Assembly: GCA_963809715.1 (NCBI GenBank)
Contig: CAWEKO010000008.1
Span: 248,001-312,000 of the forward strand
DNA length: 64,000 nucleotides
From: Bog-473 sp963809715
Lineage (GTDB): Bacteria > Actinomycetota > Acidimicrobiia > Acidimicrobiales > RAAP-2
Reading direction: 5' to 3'
The notes beneath the pieces are model-generated. The model saw only the letters and a list, made by a program, of their open reading frames with translations. It was not told where the DNA came from and searched no databases. Each line of letters opens with the position of its first letter. Within the stretch, counting starts at the first letter, position 1. Below are positions 41,285-50,294 of this stretch, piece by piece. The translations under genes were made by a program, and so were the position numbers.

Positions 41285-42568
41285 ATGTCAGTTGAAGCCG
41301 TTGCCGGCGCGCATGCCGGATCCGCCCCCGACCTTGACGTCCTCGGGGACGACACCTACGAGACGGCGAGGACCTTCGAATCCCTCGGGGTCATCCAAGA
41401 ACTCACCAAAGCGCTGGCCGATGAAGGAATCGTCAGCGCTTTTCCAATTCAGGCGCTGACCGTCGCCGACGCCCTGGCCGGCCGCGACGTCTGCGGGAAG
41501 GCCAAGACCGGTTCGGGCAAGACCCTCGCCTTCGGCGTGCCCCTGCTCCAGCGGGCCAAGGCGACCCGAGAGGCCCAAGCCGGCCGGGAGCCGGCCAGCC
41601 GCCCGGCCAAGCCGCTGGCCCTCGTGCTGCTCCCGACCCGAGAGCTGGCCGTGCAGGTGCACGACGTGCTCATGCCCCTGGCCCGCACCATCGGGTTGCG
41701 CACCGTCGCCGTCTACGGCGGGGCCGACATCGACCGCCAGGTCAACAAGCTCCGCAAGGGCGTGGACCTCGTCATCGCGACGCCCGGACGTCTCATCGAC
41801 CTCGGTGACCGCGGGGAGATCGCCGTCGACGAACTCGAGACCCTCGTCCTCGACGAGGCGGACCGCATGGCCGACATGGGTTTCATGCCCCAGGTCGAGT
41901 GGGTGCTGCGCCGTCTCGATCACCCGCACCAGACGCTGCTCTTCTCGGCCACCCTCGACGGCGCCGTCGACATGCTGGTCAAGCGCTACCTGACCGATCC
42001 CGTCTTCCACGAGGTGGCGTCGTCCACCCAGACGGTCACCCTGATGGAACACCGCTTCCTCCAGGTGCACCAGATGGACAAGGTCAAGGTCGCCGCGGCG
42101 ATCTGCCGGGCCCAGGAGAAGTCGCTGCTCTTCGTGCGCACCAAGCGCGGGGCCGACCGACTGGTCGAGAACCTCGGCAAGGAGGGGATCCGGGCGGCCG
42201 CCATCCACGGCGACCTGCGCCAGGCCAACCGGGAGCGCGCCCTGTCGGACTTCTCGAACGGGAAGCTCGCCGTCCTCGTGGCCACCGACGTCGCGGCCCG
42301 CGGGCTCCACATCGACGGCGTCGACGGCGTCATTCACTTCGACCCGCCGGAAGACCACAAGGCCTATCTGCACCGATCCGGCCGGACGGCCCGGGCCGGC
42401 AAGGCCGGCGTGGTGGTGAGCCTCTCCCTGTGGAACCAGCTGGTCGAGATGGAGGTCATCCAACGCCGGCTCGGCCTGCGCATCCCCATCGTCGAGATGT
42501 TCTCCAACGATCCGCGGCTGGCCGACCTGGCCGCCTGGACGCCGTTGCCCGAAGAGAGCGTCCTCTGA
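41285..42568 (+). CDS. DEAD-box ATP-dependent RNA helicase
   Basis: A 427-residue helicase. The Q-motif FPIQALTVADALAGRDVCGKA precedes motif I AKTGSGKTLAFG. Then come PTRELAVQVHD (Ia), ATPGRLIDL (Ib), VLDEADRMADMGF (II), LFSATLDG (III), VATDVAARGLHIDGV (V) and HRSGRTARAGKAG (VI). It ends just after the helicase core, with no long RNA-binding tail. It unwinds RNA, probably in ribosome assembly or cold response. Confidence 0.95.
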   Translation: MSVEAVAGAHAGSAPDLDVLGDDTYETARTFESLGVIQELTKALADEGIVSAFPIQALTVADALAGRDVCGKAKTGSGKTLAFGVPLLQRAKATREAQAGREPASRPAKPLALVLLPTRELAVQVHDVLMPLARTIGLRTVAVYGGADIDRQVNKLRKGVDLVIATPGRLIDLGDRGEIAVDELETLVLDEADRMADMGFMPQVEWVLRRLDHPHQTLLFSATLDGAVDMLVKRYLTDPVFHEVASSTQTVTLMEHRFLQVHQMDKVKVAAAICRAQEKSLLFVRTKRGADRLVENLGKEGIRAAAIHGDLRQANRERALSDFSNGKLAVLVATDVAARGLHIDGVDGVIHFDPPEDHKAYLHRSGRTARAGKAGVVVSLSLWNQLVEMEVIQRRLGLRIPIVEMFSNDPRLADLAAWTPLPEESVL

Positions 42569-42609
42569 GCGAGAACGGGTCGGTCCCCGTCTGGTCACCC
42601 GGCGACGGC

Positions 42610-43320
42610 GTGCGCCGCGTCCTCGTCGTGACCGCCCACCCCGACGACGTCGACTTCGGTGCGGCCGGCACCGTGGCCGCCTTCACCGCCGCCGGGCTCG
42701 AGGTCACCTATTGCATCGTCACCAACGGCGACGCCGGTGGCTCGGACCGCTCCATGTCGAGGCCCGAGATGGCCGCGCTCCGCCAGGACGAGCAGCGGGC
42801 CGCCGCGGCCGCGGTCGGCGTGAGCGACGTGCGGTTCCTCGGGCACCCCGACGGCCGTGTCGAGGCCACCCAGGAGCTCCGGCGCGACATCAGCCGGGTC
42901 ATCCGCCAGGTGCAGCCCGGGCGCGTGATCACCCAGTCGCCCGAGCGCAACTGGGAGTTCATCTACGCCAGCCACCCCGACCACCTTGCCACCGGCGAGG
43001 CCGCCACCTGCGCCGTCTATCCCGACGCGCGCAACCCGTTCGCCCATCCCGAACTGCTCAACGTCGAGCGCCTCGAGCCGTGGACGGTTCCCGAGCTCTG
43101 GATCATGGGGCCGCCCGGCACCGAGCAGATCGCTGTCGCGGTCGACACGACGGCCACGGTCGAGCGCAAGGTCGACGCCCTCCTCTGCCACAAGAGCCAG
43201 ATCGACGATGCCGAGGGCATCCGTCAACGCGTGCTCGACTGGTCGCGGGCCGGGGGCGAGACGGCCGGACTTCCCGAGGGGTCGTCGGCCGAGCTGTACC
43301 GGGTCACCCGCATCCCCTGA
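42610..43320 (+). CDS. PIG-L family N-acetylglucosaminyl deacetylase
   Basis: A protein of about 236 residues. VLVVTAHPDDVDFGAAGTVA carries the zinc-binding AHPDD motif and SHPDHLATGEAA the third ligand. VTYCIVTNGDAGGSD is the conserved following strand. The family includes the mycothiol enzymes MshB and Mca, which fits an actinobacterium, but this protein may act on another sugar amide. The start is uncertain: GTG 42610 is used; an in-frame CTG at 42565 overlapping the helicase stop would add 15 residues. Confidence 0.85.
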   Translation: MRRVLVVTAHPDDVDFGAAGTVAAFTAAGLEVTYCIVTNGDAGGSDRSMSRPEMAALRQDEQRAAAAAVGVSDVRFLGHPDGRVEATQELRRDISRVIRQVQPGRVITQSPERNWEFIYASHPDHLATGEAATCAVYPDARNPFAHPELLNVERLEPWTVPELWIMGPPGTEQIAVAVDTTATVERKVDALLCHKSQIDDAEGIRQRVLDWSRAGGETAGLPEGSSAELYRVTRIP

Positions 43321-43327
43321 GAGCGCC

Positions 43328-44023
43328 ATGGGCAGCGGCGATCGGTGGGTCGTACTCCAGCACGTGGCGTTCGAGGGTCCCGGTGCGCTGGGCCCCGCCA
43401 TTGCCGCCACCGGCGCCCCGCTCTCCGTCGTGCGCCTCGACCTCGGCCAGCCCGTGCCGACGCCGGCCGATCTGGCCGCCATGGCCGGACTCGTCGTGAT
43501 GGGCGGCCCGATGAGCGTGCACGACGACCTCGGCTGGCTCGAGCCCGAGCGGGTCCTCCTGCGCGCCGCCGTCGAGGCGGGGTTGCCGGTCCTCGGTGTC
43601 TGCCTCGGAGCCCAGCAACTGGCCGCCGCGCTCGGTGGTCAGGTCACACGGGGGCCCGCACCCGAGGTCGGTGTGGGCGAGGTCCACCTGACCGAAGAGG
43701 CCTTCGACGACCGGGTCATCGGCCCTGCGCCGACGCCGTTGCCCTGCGTGCACTGGCACGGCGACACCTTCACCCTCCCCGAGGGTGCGGTGCGCCTCGC
43801 CGGCAACGAGTCCTACGAGAATCAGGCCTTCGTCGTGGGGGACAAGGCCTACGGGCTCCAGTTCCACGTCGAGGTCACCGGCGCACTGGTGGCGCACTGG
43901 GCCCACCACCTGCCGCCCGACGTGTTCGTGCGCGCCTCCGACGTCGCGCACGTCAGCCGGGCCGGCGAGGGCATCGTGCGCCGCTTCGTCGCTCTGGCCG
44001 CCGAGACCGTCGCCGCGCCCTGA
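43328..44023 (+). CDS. Type 1 glutamine amidotransferase
   Basis: A 231-residue class I GATase. LVVMGGPMSVHDDLGWLEPE, PVLGVCLGAQQLAAALGG (nucleophile Cys at about 97) and KAYGLQFHVEVTGALV (His and Glu) form the triad region. The fold is like GMP-synthase-type stand-alone amidotransferases. The acceptor is unknown. It follows the deacetylase by seven bases and is probably cotranscribed. Confidence 0.9.
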   Translation: MGSGDRWVVLQHVAFEGPGALGPAIAATGAPLSVVRLDLGQPVPTPADLAAMAGLVVMGGPMSVHDDLGWLEPERVLLRAAVEAGLPVLGVCLGAQQLAAALGGQVTRGPAPEVGVGEVHLTEEAFDDRVIGPAPTPLPCVHWHGDTFTLPEGAVRLAGNESYENQAFVVGDKAYGLQFHVEVTGALVAHWAHHLPPDVFVRASDVAHVSRAGEGIVRRFVALAAETVAAP

Positions 44024-44061
44024 TGGCGGGTCAGCTCCGCCCGTGTGTGCCGCCTCGCCCA

Positions 44062-44077
44062 CGCCCGGCGTCGGGCG
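44062..44077. terminator. Hairpin between convergent genes
   Basis: CGCCCG-GCGT-CGGGCG at 44062-44077 is a 6-bp perfect stem with a tetraloop. It lies between the amidotransferase stop and the cfa-like gene's stop, and marks the left border of the light/stress island. Confidence 0.5.
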
Positions 44078-44106
44078 CACGTGGTACACAAGACCTTGCC
44101 CTATGG

Positions 44107-45351
44107 TCAGCGACCGCGAACGAGCACCAACTGCACCACGTCGAGGTAGCCGGCGCGGAACCCGGCCTCGCTGTAGGCCAGGTAGAACGACCACATTCTC
44201 CTGAAGGTCTCATCGAATCCCAGGCGGTCGACCTCGGCCTCTCGCTCGGCGAATTGCTCCTGCCAACGAGCCAATGTGGTTGCATAGCTTTGACCGAAGG
44301 ACATTCGATCCACGACGTCCAGTGACGTGCAGCCCTCCGACGTGTCCCGCAAGACCTGCTCGGAGGGAATCAGGCCGCCAGGGAAGATGTACTTGTGGAT
44401 CCACGTCCACGATGACTTGGTGGCCAGGAGTCGATCATGGGCCATGGTGATGGCCTGAATGCCGATCCGGCCGCCTGGTGCCAAACACTGGTCCAGCGTG
44501 CGGAAATAGGTCGGCCACCACCGCTCCCCGACTGCCTCGATCATTTCGACACTGATGATGGCGTCGTAGGTGCCTGTGGCATCTCGATAGTCCTGCTCAC
44601 GGATATCGACCGCACTGTCGAATCCCTCGGCCGCGACCCGTTGGCGAGCCAAGGCGGCCTGTTCGTTGGAGAGGGTGAGGCTGGTCACGTGGGCACCTCT
44701 TCGAGCTGCCCGTAGAGCCAGTTCACCCCATCCCGTGCCGATTTCGAGCAATCGGGTGCCCCGCCGGACCCCTGTTGCGTCGAGCAACCGTTCGATCTTG
44801 TGCGCCTGGGCCATGGCCAACGTGCTGTGTTGGTCGGTGAAGAGAGCGCCCGAGTACGTCATCGACGGGTCCAGAAATGTCGCGAACAACTCATTCGAAA
44901 GGTCGTAGTGGCGAACAATGTTTCGCACCGCGCCCAGACGATCATTGTCCTCAGAATGGGGCTGTCGCGCGTCGTACCAACGCCGGACGACCTGCAACGG
45001 ACGCGGGACGAGGGAGTCGGCTTGACGGGCCAAGGCTTCGAGCACGTCGACGAGGTCCGTCGAACTCCATTCGCCGGCCATATAGGACTCGCCAAACCCG
45101 ATCTTGCCGCCCACTCCCACCCTGGCGAAGAACGCTTTTGGATCGTGCAGTGCCACGATCGGCCCGTCGAGCGGTCCGAATCGGCTCCCATCGGTTGCTT
45201 CTATGCGAATTCCCGTTCGAATGGCCACCCGTCGAAGGAACGCTCGGGCCAGCGCGGACCGAACAGGGGCGGACTTTGGCAGGGCCAAGGCCGGCCACCG
45301 TTGGAGATCCACCGGGTTGTGTCGCGCGGGCTCGACAGAGACGACACTCAT
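44107..45351 (-). CDS. Cyclopropane-fatty-acyl-phospholipid synthase-type methyltransferase
   Basis: A 414-residue CFA-synthase family protein. HYDLSNELFATFLDPSMTYS is the lipid/bicarbonate region; LLEIGTGWGELALRAARRG is the SAM loop; ISVEMIEAVGERWWPTYF and IHKYIFPGGLIPSEQVL are family hallmarks. It adds a methylene or methyl group from SAM to unsaturated acyl chains in membrane lipids. Its start overlaps the DUF1365 stop (ATGA). The set with DUF1365 and an amine-oxidase-like flavoprotein also occurs in light/singlet-oxygen regulons, and in furan or cyclopropane fatty acid synthesis. Confidence 0.9.
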   Translation of the reverse strand: MSVVSVEPARHNPVDLQRWPALALPKSAPVRSALARAFLRRVAIRTGIRIEATDGSRFGPLDGPIVALHDPKAFFARVGVGGKIGFGESYMAGEWSSTDLVDVLEALARQADSLVPRPLQVVRRWYDARQPHSEDNDRLGAVRNIVRHYDLSNELFATFLDPSMTYSGALFTDQHSTLAMAQAHKIERLLDATGVRRGTRLLEIGTGWGELALRAARRGAHVTSLTLSNEQAALARQRVAAEGFDSAVDIREQDYRDATGTYDAIISVEMIEAVGERWWPTYFRTLDQCLAPGGRIGIQAITMAHDRLLATKSSWTWIHKYIFPGGLIPSEQVLRDTSEGCTSLDVVDRMSFGQSYATTLARWQEQFAEREAEVDRLGFDETFRRMWSFYLAYSEAGFRAGYLDVVQLVLVRGR

Positions 45352-46064
45352 CGCGGCTGCACCTTCAGGCCGCGCCACCAGAGTCGGGCCGCGTGCCAGT
45401 GGATCAAGATTGTCACTCGCAAGGCCGAGTAGGCGAGGGAGGCCTTCACGACGCTGAGGATGCTCGTGTCGGCGCGCTCCCCTCTCAGTGTCGCCACGAA
45501 GGGAGGGTCGTCGTCTCTGTGCAATGCCACCATGACCGACACGGATGTACCGGGTTCACTCACCCGAATGTCGTAGTAGCCGTCAACGGGATAGAACGGC
45601 GAAACGTACATCGCCTTGTTCACTTCGGAATGTCCGTGTTCATCGGGTCGAAGAAGGTAGGTGTGTCGACCGCCGTACGTGTTGTGCACCTCGGCCACGG
45701 CAGCAATGCACGCTCCGTCCGCGTCGTAACACCAGAACACGCTGATCGGGTTGAAGACGTAACCGAGCGTGCGCGGCATGGCCAGCATGAGAATGCGTTC
45801 AGCCACCACCCCGTGTTCGCACAAGAATGCACGTACATCGGAGTGATCACTGCGCTCGAATCGGGCCAGGCACCCTTGAATCCCCCGAGGCCGGGGCAAC
45901 CGATCGAAGTCAACGAGCCAGTAACTGGCTCGATGGCGAAAGTGGTTCGTAATCGGGATCCGACGCGTGTGCGCGACCTCAGTCGCATAGAGAGCCGGCA
46001 AGCGGCTCCAAGGTCGCGCGGAGGCTGCGCCGTCGTCCCTCGACCTGACGACGGCCCTCACCAT
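45348..46064 (-). CDS. DUF1365 family protein
   Basis: A 238-residue DUF1365 protein. It has RIPITNHFRHRASYWLVDFD, LMLAMPRTLGYVFNPISVFWCYD, VAEVHNTYGGRHTYLL and KAMYVSPFYPVDGYYDIRV. The biochemical role is not established. It almost always sits beside CFA-type methyltransferases and amine-oxidase-like flavoproteins, as here, and is coupled to both by short overlaps. A role in acyl-chain modification is inferred. Confidence 0.9.
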   Translation of the reverse strand: MVRAVVRSRDDGAASARPWSRLPALYATEVAHTRRIPITNHFRHRASYWLVDFDRLPRPRGIQGCLARFERSDHSDVRAFLCEHGVVAERILMLAMPRTLGYVFNPISVFWCYDADGACIAAVAEVHNTYGGRHTYLLRPDEHGHSEVNKAMYVSPFYPVDGYYDIRVSEPGTSVSVMVALHRDDDPPFVATLRGERADTSILSVVKASLAYSALRVTILIHWHAARLWWRGLKVQPR

Positions 46065-47326
46065 TTCACGCCAAGAGATTCAGCCGCCGCAATTCCCGAT
46101 CGGCAGCCATCCTCATGGAAACCCCAGCCGTGATATGCACCGGCGAAGGCCAGCCGGGTGCCATTCAGCTTGGCCAGGTGGCGCTGGGCGTCCAGCGAAG
46201 CCGCCGTGGAGATGGGGTGCTCATAGGTCATGCGCGCCAAGACCCGTTCGGGGTCGATGCGGTCAGTTGCGTTGAGGGTGACGATGTGGGGCCTGGTCGA
46301 CGGAATCCCCTGCAGGCGGTTCATGTCGTAGGACACGAGGGCCTGGCCGGTTGCGGCGACGCACGAGGGCAGCAGAAAATTCCAGGATGCCCGTGCCCTC
46401 CGGGCTACCGGCAGAAGCGTGGCATCAGTGTGCAGCCAGGTGTCGTTGCGCGAGTAGCGGAACGCACCCAGTACGGAACGCTGGAGAGGGTCCGGGTTGG
46501 CCAGAAGGCCCAGTGCACTGTCGGCATGTGCCGCCACGACGACGCGCGCAAAAGAGACACCCTGGTCGTCGTCCGTCCTGACTTCGACCCCGTCAAGCTG
46601 CGCAATGACTGCTCTCACCGGGGTCGACGTGGCCACGGCATTCAGATCCTTGACCACCCGGTCGACGTAGGTGCGAGAGCCGCCGACGACGGTGCGCCAT
46701 GTCGGTGACCCCGCGACAGACAACATTCCGTGATTCTCCAGGAAGGTGAACAGGTACCGAGCCGGGTACTGCAGGACCATGCCCGGGGCGACCGACCAGA
46801 CGCACGACACGATCGGGATCACAAAGTGCGACGAGAAGTAGCCGGAGTATCGCCCGCGGACCAGGAACTCCCCCAAGGAGATCACATCATCACCCTGGGC
46901 GACGAGACGACGCGCCTGGCGGTGGAACCGTCGGACCTGGGTGAGCAGGTGGAGGAACGCGGGGTTTGTGAGGGAACGGGTTCGGGCGAAAACCCCACCG
47001 AAACCATTGGCACCGGCGTACTCCAATCCACAGCCCTCGCAGCGAATCGACAGGCTCATGTCGGTCGGCCGGGTCGCAACGTTCAGTTCCGAAAAGAGCC
47101 GACACAGCAATGGATACGTGCGCTGGTTGTGCACGATGAAGCCGGTGTCGACGGGGACCATTCCGGCGTCAGGGGTAACGACGTCGTGCGTGTCGGTATG
47201 GCCGCCGAGCCGACCGGCTGACTCATAGAGCGTGACGTCATAGCGCTGCTGCAAGACGTAGGCCGCCGTGAGGCCCGAGATGCCGGACCCCACGACCGCG
47301 ACCCTCTCTCGCTTTGCTCGTGACAC
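46058..47326 (-). CDS. FAD-dependent amine-oxidase-like (NAD(P)-binding) protein
   Basis: A protein of about 422 residues from GTG 47326, with AGGAGG upstream. RVAVVGSGISGLTAAYVLQQRYDVTLYESAGRLGGH is the FAD motif of the amine oxidase/desaturase superfamily. SYDMNRLQGIP and the C-terminal AGAYHGWGFHEDGCRSGIAAAESLG complete the FAD site. Relatives act with CFA-type methyltransferases, for example the UfaD-like dehydrogenase in furan fatty acid synthesis. It is the first gene of the leftward operon and is divergent from the B12-binding regulator. Confidence 0.9.
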   Translation of the reverse strand: MSRAKRERVAVVGSGISGLTAAYVLQQRYDVTLYESAGRLGGHTDTHDVVTPDAGMVPVDTGFIVHNQRTYPLLCRLFSELNVATRPTDMSLSIRCEGCGLEYAGANGFGGVFARTRSLTNPAFLHLLTQVRRFHRQARRLVAQGDDVISLGEFLVRGRYSGYFSSHFVIPIVSCVWSVAPGMVLQYPARYLFTFLENHGMLSVAGSPTWRTVVGGSRTYVDRVVKDLNAVATSTPVRAVIAQLDGVEVRTDDDQGVSFARVVVAAHADSALGLLANPDPLQRSVLGAFRYSRNDTWLHTDATLLPVARRARASWNFLLPSCVAATGQALVSYDMNRLQGIPSTRPHIVTLNATDRIDPERVLARMTYEHPISTAASLDAQRHLAKLNGTRLAFAGAYHGWGFHEDGCRSGIAAAESLGVKW

Positions 47327-47401
47327 CCGTCCTCCTCCTTGAACGCCTCGTTGTCGAGACGAAACCACGCTCGGTGACTCACTTTAGTGCTAAAAAGGAT
47401 C
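47327..47401. promoter_or_regulatory. Divergent control region with TTTAG-TG-CTAAA palindrome
   Basis: The 75-base gap between the leftward lipid operon and the rightward regulator gene contains an AT-rich patch with the inverted repeat TTTAG-TG-CTAAA (47383-47394). It sits in the GTG-start region of the regulator frame. A B12-type regulator acting here could repress both operons in the dark. This is inferred from position and symmetry. Confidence 0.5.
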
Positions 47402-48271
47402 ATGCCCAGTGCGCCCCGGACGATCTCCCTGCAGGAGGCGGCGCTACAACTTGGGTTGCACTACATGACCGTGTATCGCTACGTGCGCACCGGGAAGCTG
47501 CCCGCCACACAGGACGGCATGGTCTGGCGGGTGAGAACAAGTGATGTGCATGCGCTCGAGGAACGACGAAAGGTCGGAGGAAGACCCCGGTCTCGCCCCG
47601 ATGCCTCAACGGACACCCGACAAGCACTCGAAGCGCGCTTGTTGGCCGGCGACAGCGCGGGCGCGTGGTGGTTGGTGGAGGGCCGCCTCGGTGGTGGCCT
47701 CGATCCTTCCGGTGTGCTCACCACGCTCGTATCCCCGGCTCTTCGCTCTATCGGCGATCGTTGGGCCGAGGGGGAGCTGAGCGTGGCTGACGAGCACCGT
47801 GCGACCGCCATGGCACAGCGCATCATCGGGCGATTGGGCCTCCAGTTCGGACGGCCAGGCCGGAGTCGCGGCACCGTCATCCTCGCTGCACCGGCAGGCG
47901 ACCTGCATACCCTGCCGGTTGCCATCGTGGCTGACCTCTTACGCTGGCGTGGCTTCGACGTATCCGAATTGGGCGCCAACACCCCCTCGGATGCCCTGGC
48001 CGAGGCCGTCGACCAGGCCGATCGGTTGGTGGCCGTCGGAATCGCCTCGACGACCACGGGCCAGGATGATGAAGTCACGCTCTCGGTGGAAGCCGTGCGA
48101 GCGACGGCACCGGGTACAGCCATCGTTCTCGGAGGGGGCGCGATCCGCGACGGTGTCCATGCCCGGGCGATGGGCGCCGACATCTGGACCGGGCAGGACG
48201 GGTTGAACGTTGTCGAGGCGGTCGAGACTCTCCCGAAGGCCGGACGGATGGGTGCGGGCGCAGATGCGTAG
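47402..48271 (+). CDS. HTH / cobalamin-binding regulator, CarH/LitR-like
   Basis: A protein of about 289 residues. The N-terminal HTH_17/excisionase-type helix-turn-helix (SLQEAALQLGLHYMTVYRYV) replaces the MerR domain of classic LitR. A four-helix B12-binding domain holds IGDRWAEGELSVADEHRATA, the W-x9-EH signature of light-sensing CarH proteins. A Rossmann-type B12 domain follows, with APAGDLHTLPVAIVADLL (lower axial His) and IVLGGGAI. The CarH upper-ligand His just after the Trp is Ala here. It probably binds adenosylcobalamin and controls neighbouring genes by light. ATG 47402 is used; GTG 47387 is also possible. Confidence 0.85.
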   Translation: MPSAPRTISLQEAALQLGLHYMTVYRYVRTGKLPATQDGMVWRVRTSDVHALEERRKVGGRPRSRPDASTDTRQALEARLLAGDSAGAWWLVEGRLGGGLDPSGVLTTLVSPALRSIGDRWAEGELSVADEHRATAMAQRIIGRLGLQFGRPGRSRGTVILAAPAGDLHTLPVAIVADLLRWRGFDVSELGANTPSDALAEAVDQADRLVAVGIASTTTGQDDEVTLSVEAVRATAPGTAIVLGGGAIRDGVHARAMGADIWTGQDGLNVVEAVETLPKAGRMGAGADA

Positions 48272-49292
48272 TTCCGGCATGACTCGGGCTGGCGCCCGCA
48301 GAGGACTCGCCAAAGCCGTGGACGGTCTCCTCGAGATCTCTGTGGCTGGAAGCTTCTCTCGGGCTGGGTACGTCGTGCGTCGCCGTCTCGAGGACTGGCG
48401 TGACCCAGGTTGCCTCAAAGGGAAGACGATGATCGTGACCGGCGCGTCCTCGGGCATTGGACAAGCGGTGGCGGTCGAGCTGGCTGCCCTGGGTGCTGAT
48501 GTGTGGCTGGTCGGACGAAACGCAGAACGCTTGAGCGTCGCCAGCAAGGCCGCGCGTGACGCGGGTGCGAACGGTCGGGTCCATGCCGCCCAGGTCGATG
48601 TGGTCGATGTTGGTGCGGTGTCGTCCTTCGTCGATCGAGTGTCGTCGATGCATACAGAAATCAATGCACTGATCCACAATGCCGGTGCGCTCTTTCCCGA
48701 TTACGGCGTTGCCGACGACGGCACGGGAACACTGACCGAACGAACCTTGGCCACCCACGTGCTGGCCCCTTTCCGCCTCAGCTGGCTGCTGGCCCCGCTT
48801 CTGCTCCGGGTTGATCGGCCGGTCATCACGACAGTGACGTCAGGCGGCATGTACACCCAGCGATTCGATCTTGACGAGATGGAGGCCGTCCCACACGGGT
48901 ATCGCGGTGCGGTGGCCTACGGTCGGGCCAAACGGGCGCAGGTTGTGCTGTCGCACGAATGGGCGCGTCGCTGGGGAAGCCAAGGATTGGCCAGCTACGC
49001 CGTCCATCCGGGCTGGGTGGCGACACCCGGTCTGGTCACGGGCTTACCCACCTTCGCCAAACTGGGGCCATTCCTGCGTAGCCCGGCGCAGGGCGCCGAC
49101 ACGGTGGCCTGGCTGGCCGCGGATGAGCCACGTCGGAACCAGGGCCCGGCACAAATCGACGGACTTTGGCACGACCGGCACCGGCGCGGGGAGTACTACA
49201 TCCCGTCCACGCGCCGGACCTCGGCCGAGAATGAGCGAGACGGCCGTGCGCTCTGGGACTGGTGCGCAGAGCGGTCCGGATTTGGGCGATGA
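48264..49292 (+). CDS. Short-chain dehydrogenase/reductase, DHRS12-like
   Basis: A protein of about 342 residues. MIVTGASSGIGQAVAVELAALG is the NAD(P) motif, IHNAGAL follows, and VTSGGMYTQRF and YGRAKRAQVVLSHEW hold the catalytic Ser/Tyr-x3-Lys. The N-terminal 50-residue extension and the length fit DHRS12-type proteins. It overlaps the regulator stop by eight bases, so it belongs to the regulator operon. The substrate, possibly a lipid, is unknown. Confidence 0.85.
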   Translation: MRSSGMTRAGARRGLAKAVDGLLEISVAGSFSRAGYVVRRRLEDWRDPGCLKGKTMIVTGASSGIGQAVAVELAALGADVWLVGRNAERLSVASKAARDAGANGRVHAAQVDVVDVGAVSSFVDRVSSMHTEINALIHNAGALFPDYGVADDGTGTLTERTLATHVLAPFRLSWLLAPLLLRVDRPVITTVTSGGMYTQRFDLDEMEAVPHGYRGAVAYGRAKRAQVVLSHEWARRWGSQGLASYAVHPGWVATPGLVTGLPTFAKLGPFLRSPAQGADTVAWLAADEPRRNQGPAQIDGLWHDRHRRGEYYIPSTRRTSAENERDGRALWDWCAERSGFGR

Positions 49293-50269
49293 GCATGACC
49301 GCGAGAGACCTCGGCGGCTCCCAAGAGCGTGGAATTACCCGAGATGGCCACCCGGTGAAGATCGCGATTGCCGGAGGGTCCGGCTTCATCGGTGCTGCCC
49401 TGGCCACCCGTTTGACCGAGGCGGGCCACCGCGTCACCGTGCTGACCAGGAGACCCGATCACTACCGGGGTGCCGGCTCAGCCGTGAGAGCTGACATCAG
49501 CGTCCCAGGCAGCCTGTTTCCGGCACTCGAGCACCAAGATGCCGCCTACTACCTGATCCATTCCCTGGCCGCCGCAGATTTCGCCGAAAAGGACAGGGCG
49601 GGAGCACACGCGTTCGCTGATGCGGCCCGAGAGGCCCAACTGACCCAGGTCATCTACCTGGGCGGGTTGGGCGACGAGGGCGAAGACCTTTCTGAGCACC
49701 TTCGAAGCAGAAGGGAGGTCGAACGCATATTCATGGACTCGGTGCCCACGACGGCCCTCCGGGCTGGCGTTGTCATTGGCGACGGGAGCATCAGTTGGGA
49801 GATCCTCCGACAACTCGTGACCCGGCTGCCCGTCATGATCACCCCGCGCTGGGTCGAGACGCGCACCCAGCCGATCGCGCTGGCCGACGCTCTCTTCGAT
49901 CTGATCGGGGTGCTGGACAAACGGGACATGATCGGCCAGACCTACGAAATCGGCGGTCCAGAGCCTCTGACCTATCGGCGCATGATGTCGACGGTCAGCC
50001 GCACCATGGGCCATCGGCGACTTATCGTGCCCGTTCCCCTGCTTTCGCCCAGATTGTCGTCGCACTGGTTGCGCTTCATCACCGATGTTGACCTCACCAC
50101 AGCTCGTGCTCTCGTCGACTCGATGTCAAACGAGGTTGTTGTCCATGATTGTCGAATCAACGAGTTGTTGGCCCATCAGCCGATGACGTTCGAAGACGCC
50201 GTCTGGGCCGCGCTCGAGGCCAGAGAGCGGCGCACGGCAATCGACTCACGGTCGCGTGCTGGCGCGTAG
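49289..50269 (+). CDS. NAD(P)H-binding atypical SDR protein
   Basis: A protein of about 326 residues from ATG 49289, overlapping the upstream stop (ATGA). VKIAIAGGSGFIGAALATRLTEAGHRVTVL is the dinucleotide motif; LGGLGDEGEDLSEHLRSRREVERIF resembles NmrA-like/NDUFA9-type proteins that have lost the Tyr-Lys pair. It may be a sensor or a reductase. Same operon as the SDR and regulator. Confidence 0.85.
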   Translation: MSMTARDLGGSQERGITRDGHPVKIAIAGGSGFIGAALATRLTEAGHRVTVLTRRPDHYRGAGSAVRADISVPGSLFPALEHQDAAYYLIHSLAAADFAEKDRAGAHAFADAAREAQLTQVIYLGGLGDEGEDLSEHLRSRREVERIFMDSVPTTALRAGVVIGDGSISWEILRQLVTRLPVMITPRWVETRTQPIALADALFDLIGVLDKRDMIGQTYEIGGPEPLTYRRMMSTVSRTMGHRRLIVPVPLLSPRLSSHWLRFITDVDLTTARALVDSMSNEVVVHDCRINELLAHQPMTFEDAVWAALEARERRTAIDSRSRAGA

Positions 50270-50294
50270 TCACTCGGGGTCGTTCCCCGAACCG

